DNA from: Jiangella gansuensis DSM 44835
Lineage (GTDB): Bacteria; Actinomycetota; Actinomycetes; Jiangellales; Jiangellaceae
NCBI RefSeq assembly: GCF_000515395.1
Contig: NZ_KI911782.1
Location: forward strand, 2,912,606 to 2,976,605
Length of the DNA stretch: 64,000 nucleotides
Direction: 5' to 3'
Made by a program: the position numbers and the translations under genes. Position 1 is the stretch's first letter. Every line of letters begins with the position of its first letter. The notes beneath the pieces are model-generated. The model was given only the letters and a program-made list of their open reading frames with translations. It made no database searches and had not been told where the DNA came from. Shown here piece after piece: positions 56,504 through 64,000 of this stretch.

Positions 56504-57496
56504 GTGGAACAGCGACGACTCGGGGGAAGCGGGCTGTCGGTCTCGCGGCTGGGCCTCGGCACCATGACGTGGGGACGCGACACCGACCAGCACGACGCAC
56601 GGGAGCAGCTCACGGCGTTCGCCGCTGCCGGTGGCACCTTGCTGGACACCGCGGCGGGGTACGGCGACGGCGAGAGCGAGCGCCTCATCGGCACGCTGCT
56701 GGACACGGCGGTGCCGCGCGCGGACCTCGTCATCGCGACCAAGGCGGGCATCTCTCGATCCTCGTCGCAGCAGGTCGTGGACGTCTCGCGCAAGGCGCTG
56801 CTCGATCAGCTCGACGACTCCCTCGACCGGCTCGACCTCGACTACGTCGACCTCTGGCAGGTGCACGACTGGAGCAACGCCGTCCCGCTGGAGGAGACCC
56901 TCGGGGCGCTGGAGTACGCCGTCACGTCCGGCCGGGCCCGCTACGTCGGAGTCTCCAACTACGCCGGCTGGCAGACCGCCGCGGCGGCGGTGCACCAGCG
57001 GGCGGTCGCGGGCGCCCAGGCCCCGCTGGTGTCCACCCAGGTCGAGTACTCGCTGGTGCAACGCGGCATCGAGCGTGAGGTCTTGCCTGCGGCGCAGCGG
57101 CTGGGGCTCGGCGTGCTGGCGTGGTCGCCGCTCGGGCGGGGCGTGCTGACCGGCAAGTACCGCAGCGGCACGCCGGCGGACTCGCGCGCGGCCACCGCCC
57201 ATCTGGCACCGTTCGTCGACCGCTACCTGGACGGCGCCTCGGCGAAGATCGTGGACGCGGTCTGCACCGCAGCCGACGGGCTCGACGCGCTGCCGCTGGA
57301 GGTGGCCCTGGCGTGGGTGCGCGACCGGCCCGGGGTGACCTCGGCCATCGTGGGCGCCCGTACCGCCGCCCAGCTGCGCGACGTGCTCGGCACCGACGAC
57401 CTCGACCTGCCGCCGGAGATCCGCGCGGCCCTGGACGAGGTGTCCGCGGTCCCGATCGGCTACCCGGAGAACCGCTCGGTCACCCCGCCTCGGTGA
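56504..57496 (+). CDS. Aldo/keto reductase
   Basis: The 330-residue protein has the TIM-barrel AKR pattern: LGLGTMTWGRDTDQ, LLDTAAGYGDGESERLIG (Asp and Tyr of the tetrad), the Lys of VIATKAGIS, the LDYVDLWQVHDWS (His) segment and the NADPH-binding end VALAWVRDRPGVTSAIVGAR. All four catalytic residues seem present. The substrate is unknown. The gene starts with GTG at 56504 and ends exactly where the convergent hypothetical gene ends. Confidence 0.93.
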   Translation: MEQRRLGGSGLSVSRLGLGTMTWGRDTDQHDAREQLTAFAAAGGTLLDTAAGYGDGESERLIGTLLDTAVPRADLVIATKAGISRSSSQQVVDVSRKALLDQLDDSLDRLDLDYVDLWQVHDWSNAVPLEETLGALEYAVTSGRARYVGVSNYAGWQTAAAAVHQRAVAGAQAPLVSTQVEYSLVQRGIEREVLPAAQRLGLGVLAWSPLGRGVLTGKYRSGTPADSRAATAHLAPFVDRYLDGASAKIVDAVCTAADGLDALPLEVALAWVRDRPGVTSAIVGARTAAQLRDVLGTDDLDLPPEIRAALDEVSAVPIGYPENRSVTPPR

Positions 57497-58114
57497 TCAC
57501 CCGAGGTCGTCGTCGGTGTGGATGACCTCGTCGACGCGGTACACGAGCAGCTCCTCGTCGGCGACGGCGAACGGTTCGGTCGTCAGCGTCTCGTCGTCGC
57601 CGGGTGCCAGCGCCTGCACCCACACCGTGCCACCGCGCGGCCGCAGCCCGGAGTCCTCGGCCCGCTCGTCCAGGCCGTCCACCCCGTAGGCGTGCAGCAT
57701 CTGGTAGAGCGCCCGGCCCGGATGCGACACGTCGGCGACGGCCGACTCCGCCGGGTCGCGCGGGTACAGCTCGCTGTACGCCTCGCGGCCGGCCCCGAGC
57801 AGGGAGTCGGTGTCGTCGATCTCGTAGTCGCGGCGGACCAGCACGCCGACCTGGGCCGGGGCGGCGTCGTCGGCCTCGAACTCCGGGTCGGCGGGGTCCT
57901 CCGGGAACTCCCAGGGGGTGACCTCGTCGGTCACGTCGTAGAGCAGGTTGTCGTACCGATCGGCGGCGTTGCGCAGCGCGCTGTAGGCGGAGATGACCGC
58001 CGGATCGGTCTCGCCGGTGCGGGCCAGACAGGCCTGCAGGTGGGCTTCCAGGGCGTCGGTGAGTTCGTCGAGCGCGGACTGCAGGCGCTCGATGTCGTGC
58101 GGCGGCGTGGTCAC
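57497..58114 (-). CDS. Acidic hypothetical protein
   Basis: This 205-residue, very acidic soluble protein starts from GTG 58114 (VTTPPHDIERLQSALDELTD). It has an N-terminal helical part and a C-terminal part with PGRALYQMLHAYGVDGLDER and GGTVWVQALAPGDDETLTTE. No family or motif is recognised, though similar proteins occur near DUF5703 genes in actinobacteria from memory. It shares a 42-base divergent region with the DUF5703 gene. Confidence 0.8.
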   Translation of the reverse strand: MTTPPHDIERLQSALDELTDALEAHLQACLARTGETDPAVISAYSALRNAADRYDNLLYDVTDEVTPWEFPEDPADPEFEADDAAPAQVGVLVRRDYEIDDTDSLLGAGREAYSELYPRDPAESAVADVSHPGRALYQMLHAYGVDGLDERAEDSGLRPRGGTVWVQALAPGDDETLTTEPFAVADEELLVYRVDEVIHTDDDLG

Positions 58115-58156
58115 AGTGCACGACCGTACCCGCTGTGGCCATGGCAAGATACGTGA

Positions 58157-58387
58157 ATGGAATGGTCGGTGGCGACGAGTCGCAGCTCCCGGTTCGCGCA
58201 GGCCACCGAGTACGAGTACCGGCACCTGTTCCTACCCCGCACCACCTCGCGCGGTGCTGCCCGCCGGCTGCTCACCGAGCACGCGGAACACGGCCACTGG
58301 GAACTCGCACGCCTGCGCCTCAACCCCGACGGCACCCGCAAGGTGGTGCTGCGACGCAAGATCCTGCGGGTGCGGCCGACGCTCTGA
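58157..58387 (+). CDS. DUF5703-like small basic protein
   Basis: This 76-residue protein contains ATEYEYRHLFLPRTTSRGAA, LLTEHAEHGHWELARLRLNP and GTRKVVLRRKILRVRP. I recall this pattern as the DUF5703 family, small conserved actinobacterial proteins of unknown function. It is basic, has no membrane segment, and probably has a beta-alpha-beta fold. ATG 58157 lies close to ATG 58141 in another frame. It converges with the M20 peptidase gene after 36 bases. Confidence 0.85.
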   Translation: MEWSVATSRSSRFAQATEYEYRHLFLPRTTSRGAARRLLTEHAEHGHWELARLRLNPDGTRKVVLRRKILRVRPTL

Positions 58388-58423
58388 GGCTGCCGCGCGC
58401 CGGTGCGCGGGTCGGCAGCCGGG

Positions 58424-59752
58424 TCAGGCGAGGTCGAGCAGGCGGTCCAGGACGCGGGCGCCGAACCGGAGCCCGTCGACCGGTACGCGCTCGTCGACGC
58501 CGTGGAACATGCCGGCGAACTCCAGGTCCGGTGGCAGCCGCAGCGGCGCGAATCCGAAGTTGCGGATGCCCAGCAGGCTGAACGACTTCGCGTCGGTGCC
58601 ACCGGACAGGCAGTACGGGACGGTCTGGGCGCCCGGGTCCTCCGCACGCAGCGCCTCGCCCATGGCCTCGACGAGGGCGCCGTCGAACGACGTCTCGACC
58701 GCGATGTCACGGACCACCGACTCGCGCTTGACTCGCGGTCCCAGGATGGAGTCGAGGGTCTCCTGGAACTCCTCTTCGTACCCGGGCAGGAAGCGCCCGT
58801 CAACATACGCCTCGGCCTTGCCGGGAATGACGTTGTGCTTGTACCCGGCCCGCAGGATGGTCGGGTTGGTGGTGTTGCGCAGGGTGGCCCGGACGATGCG
58901 CCCGGCGTCGCCCAGCGCGCCCAGCAGGGCCTCCGGGTCGTCGGGGTCGAACTCCAGGCCGAACGCCTGGCTGGCCTCCTCCAGGAACGCCCGCACCGTG
59001 GGTGTGAGGCGGGTCGGCCACTCGTAGCGGCCCAGCCGGGCGACCGCCTCGGCCAGTTCGGTGACGGCGTTGGCGGTACTGACCATCGATCCGTGTCCGG
59101 CCCGGCCCTCGACCGTCAGGCGCATCCAGTCGATGCCCTTCTGCGCGGTCTCGACGAGGTAGAGCCGGTGGTCGTCGCGGACGGTGACGCTGAAGCCGCC
59201 GACCTCGCTGATGGCCTCAGTGACGCCGTCGAACAGCTCTGGCCGGTGGTCGACCGCCCAGTGGGCCCCCAGCACCCCGCCGGCTTCCTCGTCGGCCAGG
59301 AACGCCAGCACCACGGGGCGAGCCGGCCGCCGCCCGGTGCGCAGCCGGTCGCGCACGACGGACAGGATCATCGCGTCCATGTCCTTCATGTCGACCGCGC
59401 CGCGGCCCCAGAGGCAGTCGTCGGCGAGCTCGCCCGAGAACGGGTCATGGCTCCAGTCCGCCGCGTCGGCCGGCACCACGTCGAGGTGACCGTGCAGCAG
59501 CAGCGCATCGGTGCGAGCCGGGTCGGCGCCCTCGATGCGGGTGACGACGGTGGTGCGCCCCGGCGCGGCCTCGAAGACGGTGGTCTCCAGGCCGACGTCG
59601 GTGAGCTTCTCGGCGACGTACTCCGCCGCCTTCCGCTCCCCCGGGCCACTGTCGTCGCCGAAGTTCGAGGTGTCGATGCGCAGCAGGTCGCGGCAGAGGT
59701 CGACGACCTCGGCGTCGGGCGAACCTGCGGCGGGCGTCGAGGCGTCGGTCAT
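58424..59752 (-). CDS. M20 family metallopeptidase
   Basis: The 442-residue hydrolase has the M20 zinc motifs: LLLHGHLDVVPADAADW (H, D), CLWGRGAVDMKDMDAM (bridging Asp), FLADEEAGG (catalytic Glu and ligand) and a late His in FAGMFHGVDERV. The dimerisation domain lies at about 205-330. It should cleave a dipeptide or an N-acyl amino acid; the exact substrate is unknown. ATG 59752 overlaps the YqeB-like stop (ATGA), so the two are coupled. Confidence 0.94.
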   Translation of the reverse strand: MTDASTPAAGSPDAEVVDLCRDLLRIDTSNFGDDSGPGERKAAEYVAEKLTDVGLETTVFEAAPGRTTVVTRIEGADPARTDALLLHGHLDVVPADAADWSHDPFSGELADDCLWGRGAVDMKDMDAMILSVVRDRLRTGRRPARPVVLAFLADEEAGGVLGAHWAVDHRPELFDGVTEAISEVGGFSVTVRDDHRLYLVETAQKGIDWMRLTVEGRAGHGSMVSTANAVTELAEAVARLGRYEWPTRLTPTVRAFLEEASQAFGLEFDPDDPEALLGALGDAGRIVRATLRNTTNPTILRAGYKHNVIPGKAEAYVDGRFLPGYEEEFQETLDSILGPRVKRESVVRDIAVETSFDGALVEAMGEALRAEDPGAQTVPYCLSGGTDAKSFSLLGIRNFGFAPLRLPPDLEFAGMFHGVDERVPVDGLRFGARVLDRLLDLA

Positions 59753-60459
59753 CCGCCTATCCTGGCATGCCGCCAGTACTGCCTCTTCTCCTCGTCCCGG
59801 ACGACGACACCCATCCGGCCCAGCTCGTCCCGCAGCTCGGCGGCGTCCTCCTTCTCGCCCTTCTCCAACGCCCGCTGCCGCGCCTTGAGCACGGCGTCGG
59901 CGCCGGCCGGAAGGTCCGGCGTCTCCGGCACCCACCGGCGGTACGCGTCGCGGTGCGGGTCGGTGGCGCTCCACGGATATCCGTGCGTGGTGAACGCCGC
60001 CTCCAGCCGGCCCGCGGGCAGGTCTGACGCCTCCCGGGCCAGCTCCTCGCCGCCGCGGCCGAGCAGCACCAGGGACTTGCCGTCCACGAAGACCGTGCGC
60101 ACGTCGGCCCGGTCGACGGTGCGGGTGGTGCCGTCGCGGGTCAGGGTCACCCGGCCACGGTCGACGCCCACCCGCAGGGCTTCCCCCTCTGCGGTCAGTG
60201 CCAGGACGATCCCCAGCACGACGCCGGCCGCCACCGCGATGACGGTGCCCTGGGGTTGCGGCAGTTCCGCCACCACCCGCGCCGGGCCGAAGTCCGGGAC
60301 CCAGTCGACGTCCAGGATCCATTCCGCCACCGGCCGCAGTGCCAGTCCGAGCAGGCTGCCGGCGACGGGGAACCCCACCCAGACGAGTACCGCTTCCCAG
60401 AGCGGGCGGCCGACGACGGTCTCGTCTCCGGCCGGCCCGTTCACCGGAACCACGCTCAC
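59749..60459 (-). CDS. YqeB-like membrane protein
   Basis: The 236-residue protein has two membrane segments (PLWEAVLVWVGFPVAGSLLG and GTVIAVAAGVVLGIVLAL) followed by a PH-like beta domain (GRVTLTRDGTTRTVDRADVR, VFVDGKSLVLLG) and a charged C-terminal helix. It resembles actinobacterial YqeB from memory. Three GTG starts occur (60459, 60453, 60444); the first overlaps the ABC permease stop as GTGA. Function is unknown. It sits between an ABC exporter and the M20 peptidase in one run. Confidence 0.82.
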   Translation of the reverse strand: MSVVPVNGPAGDETVVGRPLWEAVLVWVGFPVAGSLLGLALRPVAEWILDVDWVPDFGPARVVAELPQPQGTVIAVAAGVVLGIVLALTAEGEALRVGVDRGRVTLTRDGTTRTVDRADVRTVFVDGKSLVLLGRGGEELAREASDLPAGRLEAAFTTHGYPWSATDPHRDAYRRWVPETPDLPAGADAVLKARQRALEKGEKEDAAELRDELGRMGVVVRDEEKRQYWRHARIGG

Positions 60460-61247
60460 TTCACCTCCGACCTCAGCACGCGCATCGTCCCCAGGACCAG
60501 CGGCAGGGCCAGCCACAGGGCGAGCGACGTGCCCAGCTGGCCCCACGCCTCGCCGGTCAGCTCACCGTCCAGGAGCACCGTAGTGGTCGTGGACAGGTCC
60601 AGCCATTCCGCCGGGGTCTTCAGGGCGGAGATGAGGCTCCCGAGGATCGTCCACGCCGTGGGCAGGACGAAGTAGAGCACGATGGCCAGCGGCGTGCTCA
60701 GAAGAGCGAGGCCGAACGCCGAGCCGACCAGGACGTTGACCACCTGGAACAGCAGCACCCGGCCGAGGCCCTCGAACCCGAACTCCCAGCTCGCCGACGC
60801 ATCGGTGATGACCGGAGCGAGCAGGTTCGCCAACGCCGCCCACACGAGGCTGGCGGCGACGGCGGCCGCGGCCAGCACGGCGCTCGCGGCCAGCTTGGCG
60901 GTGACGATCCGCTCGCGCCGCGGCTCCAGCGCGAACGTCGTCAAGGTGGTGCGCTGCGACCACTCGCCGGTGACCGCCAGGATGCCGACGACGGGGAGCA
61001 GCAACCCGATGCCCAGCTGGGCGCCGCCGAAGAAGTCGGCGAAGTTCCGGTCGGCGGCGTCGCCGGTGAAGATCTGCACCACCACCATGGCGAGCGCGAC
61101 CAGCGCGATGACGGCCATCAGCCAGAATCCGGCGCGCGTGTTGATGGCCTTGCGCAGCTCGACGAGGGTGAGCCGGGGCAGCGACGGCCGGGCGGTGCGG
61201 ACGGGCCGGTGCGTACCGGCGGCGGGAACGGTCGTGAGGGCGGACAT
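60456..61247 (-). CDS. ABC-2 type exporter permease
   Basis: The 263-residue membrane protein has six hydrophobic segments, the first after LTLVELRKAINTRAGFWLMA, a conserved start of actinobacterial ABC-2 permeases. LAVTGEWSQRTTLTTFALEP is the family motif between helices 2 and 3. It works with the ATPase encoded upstream, whose stop overlaps its start by one base. The exported substrate is unknown. Confidence 0.92.
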   Translation of the reverse strand: MSALTTVPAAGTHRPVRTARPSLPRLTLVELRKAINTRAGFWLMAVIALVALAMVVVQIFTGDAADRNFADFFGGAQLGIGLLLPVVGILAVTGEWSQRTTLTTFALEPRRERIVTAKLAASAVLAAAAVAASLVWAALANLLAPVITDASASWEFGFEGLGRVLLFQVVNVLVGSAFGLALLSTPLAIVLYFVLPTAWTILGSLISALKTPAEWLDLSTTTTVLLDGELTGEAWGQLGTSLALWLALPLVLGTMRVLRSEVK

Positions 61248-62143
61248 CAGGCGGCATCCTTCCGGGTGTCGTTCGACGTGAGGCGCAGGAACATCTCCTC
61301 GAGGCCACCGGAGTCGGCGGCGCGCAGTTCGAGCAGGACGATGCCCGCTGACGCGGCCGCCCGGCCCACGGTCTCGGCGTCGGCGGCCACGGCGAAGCCG
61401 CCGTCGCGGGTCGGCTGGGCGGACAGCCCGGCGTCGACGAGCACCTTCTCCAGGGCGTCCGGCTCCAGGCCGCGCACGTACAGACCGCCGGCCCGCAGCA
61501 GGTCGTCCTTGCCCCCGTCGGCGACGATCTTCCCGTTGCCGATGACGACGAGGTGGTCGGCAACGGCCTCCACCTCGCGCAGCAGATGCGAGGAGAGCAT
61601 CACGGTGCCGCCCCGGTCGGCGAAGTCGCGCAGCACCCCGCGCATCCAGAAGATGCCCTCGGGGTCCAGGCCGTTCGCCGGTTCGTCGAGCATGAGCACA
61701 CTCGGGTCGCCGAGCAGGGCGTGGGCGAGGCCGAGCCGCTGCCGCATGCCCAGCGAGTAGTTGCCGACCCGCCGCTTCTCCGGCGCGCCGGCCAGGCCCA
61801 CCAGCTCCAGCATCGCCGTCACGCGCTTCTGCCCGACACCGAGCAGCTGCGCGGACAGGCTCAGGACCTCGCGGCCGGTACGGCCCGCATGCTGCGCCGA
61901 GGCGTCCAGCAGTACGCCGATGTGCCGGCCCGGGTTGGGCAGGTCACGGAACGCGACTCCGTTGACGGTGGTGGCGCCGGAGGTCGGCGGGGTCAGTCCG
62001 CAGATCATCCGCATGGTGGTGGACTTCCCGGCCCCGTTCGGCCCCAGGAAGCCGGTGACGGTGCCCGGCTCGCAGCCGAACGACACGTCGTCGACGGCGG
62101 TGAAGCCTCCGTAGCGCTTCGTGAGGTGCTCGACAGTGATCAT
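61247..62143 (-). CDS. ABC exporter ATPase
   Basis: The 298-residue ATPase has Walker A FLGPNGAGKSTTMRM, Q-loop GVLLDASAQHAG (with Gln shifted to Asp/Ala surroundings, as in the bacitracin-type BcrA relatives), signature YSLGMRQRLGLA, Walker B VLMLDEPANGLD and H-loop MLSSHLLRE. The sequence fits drug- or lantibiotic-type exporters. ATG 62143 is chosen; the ORF extends to 62209 without support. The divergent kinase/regulator genes are 132 bases away, with two identical dyads between. Confidence 0.94.
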   Translation of the reverse strand: MITVEHLTKRYGGFTAVDDVSFGCEPGTVTGFLGPNGAGKSTTMRMICGLTPPTSGATTVNGVAFRDLPNPGRHIGVLLDASAQHAGRTGREVLSLSAQLLGVGQKRVTAMLELVGLAGAPEKRRVGNYSLGMRQRLGLAHALLGDPSVLMLDEPANGLDPEGIFWMRGVLRDFADRGGTVMLSSHLLREVEAVADHLVVIGNGKIVADGGKDDLLRAGGLYVRGLEPDALEKVLVDAGLSAQPTRDGGFAVAADAETVGRAAASAGIVLLELRAADSGGLEEMFLRLTSNDTRKDAA

Positions 62144-62202
62144 GGCACCCACAGTGCCGCTCCGAGCAGCCGGTCCGCGTCGGCCGGCGGGCTGCCGTCG
62201 TG

Positions 62203-62236
62203 CGACCAAGGTCGAGGCGCCGATCGACCAAGGTCG
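62203..62236. promoter_or_regulatory. Twin dyads CGACCAAGGTCG between exporter and two-component genes
   Basis: CGACCAAGGTCG occurs at 62203-62214 and again at 62225-62236, exactly 22 bases apart, that is two helical turns. Each has the dyad CGACC/GGTCG. A weaker related sequence (AGGTCGATCG) follows. This spacing and location between divergent ABC exporter and two-component genes strongly suggest binding by a dimeric regulator, most likely the LuxR-type response regulator at 63541. Confidence 0.8.
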
Positions 62237-62275
62237 CTACCCGCCCAGGTCGATCGGCTCGTAGCGTGGTGTTCC

Positions 62276-63544
62276 ATGACGACGCCAGTGCCCGCGGACT
62301 CGGCCCGGCCGGCGCCCAGCCGGCCGGAGCTGCCGTCGCTGCTGCCGGGCATGCTGCTCGCCGACCCCGACCCCAGCGACACGCGTCATGGCCGGGCCCG
62401 CCGCTCGGTCCGCGACTGGGTGGTCGACTCCGTGTGCTTCGTGCTCGCCGTCGTCATCGGGCTCATGACGTTCGACGCGGCGATGACGACCGACCCGCCC
62501 GAGATCGTGCAGCTGGCCGACCTCGTCGTCGGAGCGGCGTTCTGCCTGACCCTGTGGTGGCGCCGGCGCTGGCCGGTGCAGCTGGCCGTCGCCGGCGCGG
62601 TGCTGGCCTCTGCGGTCGCGTCCAGCGCCGGCGCGTCGGTGATCCTGCTGTTCACGGTCGCGGTGCATCGCCGGTATGTGGTGGCCATCGCCGTCGCGCT
62701 GCTGCAGCTCGCCTCCGCCGCGCTCTTCTACGAGATCTACCCCGACCCGGAGCTCTCGTACCGCGGCACGATCGCCTTCACCGTCCTGCTGGTGGGCGCC
62801 GTCACGTTGTGGGGCATGTTCGTGCGGGCCCGCCGGCAGCTGGTGCTGTCGCTGCGGGAGCGGGCGTACCAGGCCGAGTCGGAGGCGGCGCTGCGGGTCG
62901 ACCGGGCCCGGCATCTGGAGCGCGAACGCATCGCCCGCGAGATGCACGACGTCCTGGCGCACCGCATCTCGCTGTTGAGCGTGCACGCCGGCGCGCTGGA
63001 GTACCGCCCGGACGCGCCCGGCACAGACATCGCGAACGCGGCCTCGGTCATCCGGGCCAGCGCGCACCAGGCGCTGCAGGACCTGCGCGAGATCATCGGC
63101 GTGCTGCGGGCGCCGTCGTCCGACGACGACCCGGACCGGCCGCAGCCCACCCTGGCGCAGCTGCCGGCCCTGGTCGAGGAGTCCCGGCAGGCCGGAATGC
63201 GGGTCAGCGTCGTCGACGAGCTCACCGGCGACGGCGCCGAGCCGCCGCCCGCGGTGGCCCGATGCGCTTACCGCGTCGTGCAGGAGGCCCTGACGAACGT
63301 GCGCAAGCACGCCCGCGGCACCGGCGTCTGCGTGACCCTCACCGGAGGGCCCGGCGACGCCCTGGGGGTCGAGATCCGCAACCGGATGCCGGTCGGCTCG
63401 TCCGGCCGGTCGGAGATCCCCGGTACCGGCACCGGGCTCATCGGACTGGCCGAGCGGGTGGAGCTGGCCGGCGGCACCCTGGACCACGGGATCACGCCCG
63501 ACGGCGACTTCCGGGTCCGTGCCTGGCTACCGTGGCCGGCATGA
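62276..63544 (+). CDS. Sensor histidine kinase
   Basis: The 422-residue kinase has about five membrane segments (45-185), a short linker, the HisKA_3 helix IAREMHDVLAHRISLL (H224), and a HATPase domain with VVQEALTNVRKHA (N box) and GTGLIGLAERV (G box). ATG 62276 is used; the ORF upstream is antisense to the exporter ATPase. It overlaps the regulator gene by ATGA. With the divergent ABC exporter it resembles envelope-stress or drug-resistance modules. Confidence 0.94.
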   Translation: MTTPVPADSARPAPSRPELPSLLPGMLLADPDPSDTRHGRARRSVRDWVVDSVCFVLAVVIGLMTFDAAMTTDPPEIVQLADLVVGAAFCLTLWWRRRWPVQLAVAGAVLASAVASSAGASVILLFTVAVHRRYVVAIAVALLQLASAALFYEIYPDPELSYRGTIAFTVLLVGAVTLWGMFVRARRQLVLSLRERAYQAESEAALRVDRARHLERERIAREMHDVLAHRISLLSVHAGALEYRPDAPGTDIANAASVIRASAHQALQDLREIIGVLRAPSSDDDPDRPQPTLAQLPALVEESRQAGMRVSVVDELTGDGAEPPPAVARCAYRVVQEALTNVRKHARGTGVCVTLTGGPGDALGVEIRNRMPVGSSGRSEIPGTGTGLIGLAERVELAGGTLDHGITPDGDFRVRAWLPWPA

Positions 63545-64000
63545 CGGAGGTCGTGAACGTACTCATCGTCGACGACGACGCCCTGGTGCGGGCCGGACTG
63601 TCCATGATGCTGGCCGGAGTGCCCGAGCTGCGCATCGTGGGCGAGGCCGCCGACGGGGCGGACGTGCCGGCCCTGGTGGAGTCGACGAGGCCGGACGTGG
63701 TGCTGATGGACATCCGGATGCCCAAGGTCGACGGGCTGGCCGCCACCGAGGCGCTGCGCCGCCGCGCCGACCCGCCGGAGATCGTCATCCTGACCACGTT
63801 CGACACCGACGACCACGTCCTGCGGGCCCTGCGCGCCGGCGCCACCGGGTTCCTGCTCAAGGACACCCCGCCGGCGGACATCGTCGCCGCGGTCCGGCGC
63901 GCCGCGGCCGGCGAGCCGATCCTGTCGCCGTCGGTCACCCGTCAGCTCATCGCGCACGTGGCGGACGGCGACGACGGCGCCCGGCTGCGGCGGGCGGCCG
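63541..64000 (+). CDS. LuxR-type response regulator, partial
   Basis: The visible 153 residues hold the whole receiver domain: acidic pair D11/D12 in VLIVDDDALVRAG, phosphorylation site D57 in VVLMDIRMPKVDG, Thr in VILTTFDTD and Lys in GFLLKDTPP. The C-terminal HTH lies beyond the window edge; LuxR type is inferred from similarity to the regulator at 29506 and its kinase. The start overlaps the kinase stop as ATGA. It probably binds the twin dyads at 62203-62236. Confidence 0.92.
   Translation, partial: MTEVVNVLIVDDDALVRAGLSMMLAGVPELRIVGEAADGADVPALVESTRPDVVLMDIRMPKVDGLAATEALRRRADPPEIVILTTFDTDDHVLRALRAGATGFLLKDTPPADIVAAVRRAAAGEPILSPSVTRQLIAHVADGDDGARLRRAA

Overview
The window is high-GC, densely packed actinobacterial chromosome. 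GTG starts, ATGA/GTGA overlaps and G/C-ending codons dominate. It carries a Pup-proteasome system, mycothiol synthesis (MshC), a TatA/TatC export system and a predicted F420-type oxidoreductase, a combination typical of Actinomycetes. Gene order resembles the Streptomyces or Mycobacterium proteasome neighbourhood. A Jiangella-like or related soil actinomycete fits, but the species cannot be fixed from sequence reading alone.

Layout. 1-603: 5' part of the helicase gene helY (minus). 604-4641: a compact plus-strand lanthipeptide island: an unknown protein, a class IV-type synthetase (LanL) and a Cys-rich precursor (LanA). It sits between helY and dagK-tatC-tatA, genes I recall as close neighbours in other actinobacteria. 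4638-16869: dagK, tatC, tatA, pafC, pafB, a DUF3866 gene, two FKBP isomerases, then pafA-prcA-prcB-pup-dop. 16956-23054: accessory block with an orphan MNT nucleotidyltransferase and a truncated HEPN toxin remnant, an oxidoreductase, a TetR/DUF2867 pair with a double operator, three exported proteins and a membrane protein. 23069-27129: mpa, trmI and an M50 protease complete the proteasome neighbourhood. 27190-33676: RecB-like nuclease, a two-component system and a MacB-like ABC transporter. 33712-39565: a five-gene peptide-type ABC importer. 39725-46568: HAD phosphatase, a HesB-like protein, metH, a PAC2 protein and an AbiEi/DUF559 nuclease-like gene bracketed by inverted repeats. 46655-51669: mshC and its usual companions, then a secreted M23 endopeptidase. 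51696-55329: metY-metX preceded by a Cys-containing upstream leader ORF, then uppP. 55358-64000: LLM oxidoreductase, aldo/keto reductase, small conserved genes, M20 peptidase, YqeB-like protein, an ABC exporter and a divergent two-component system whose shared promoter has two identical dyads; the response regulator runs off the end.

How genes work together. Dop and PafA handle Pup ligation and removal; Mpa unfolds pupylated proteins into the PrcA/PrcB core; PafB/PafC are the DNA-damage regulators usually encoded beside them. metY, metX, metH and mshC connect sulfur assimilation, methionine and mycothiol. Both two-component systems sit beside ABC exporters.

The least ordinary items are the lanthipeptide island, a dispersed family of palindromic repeats (four related copies plus two other types), the inverted-repeat-bracketed AbiEi/DUF559 gene, the Cys leader ORF before metYX, and the orphan MNT gene with a broken HEPN partner. 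No tRNA, rRNA, CRISPR array or transposase gene was seen.
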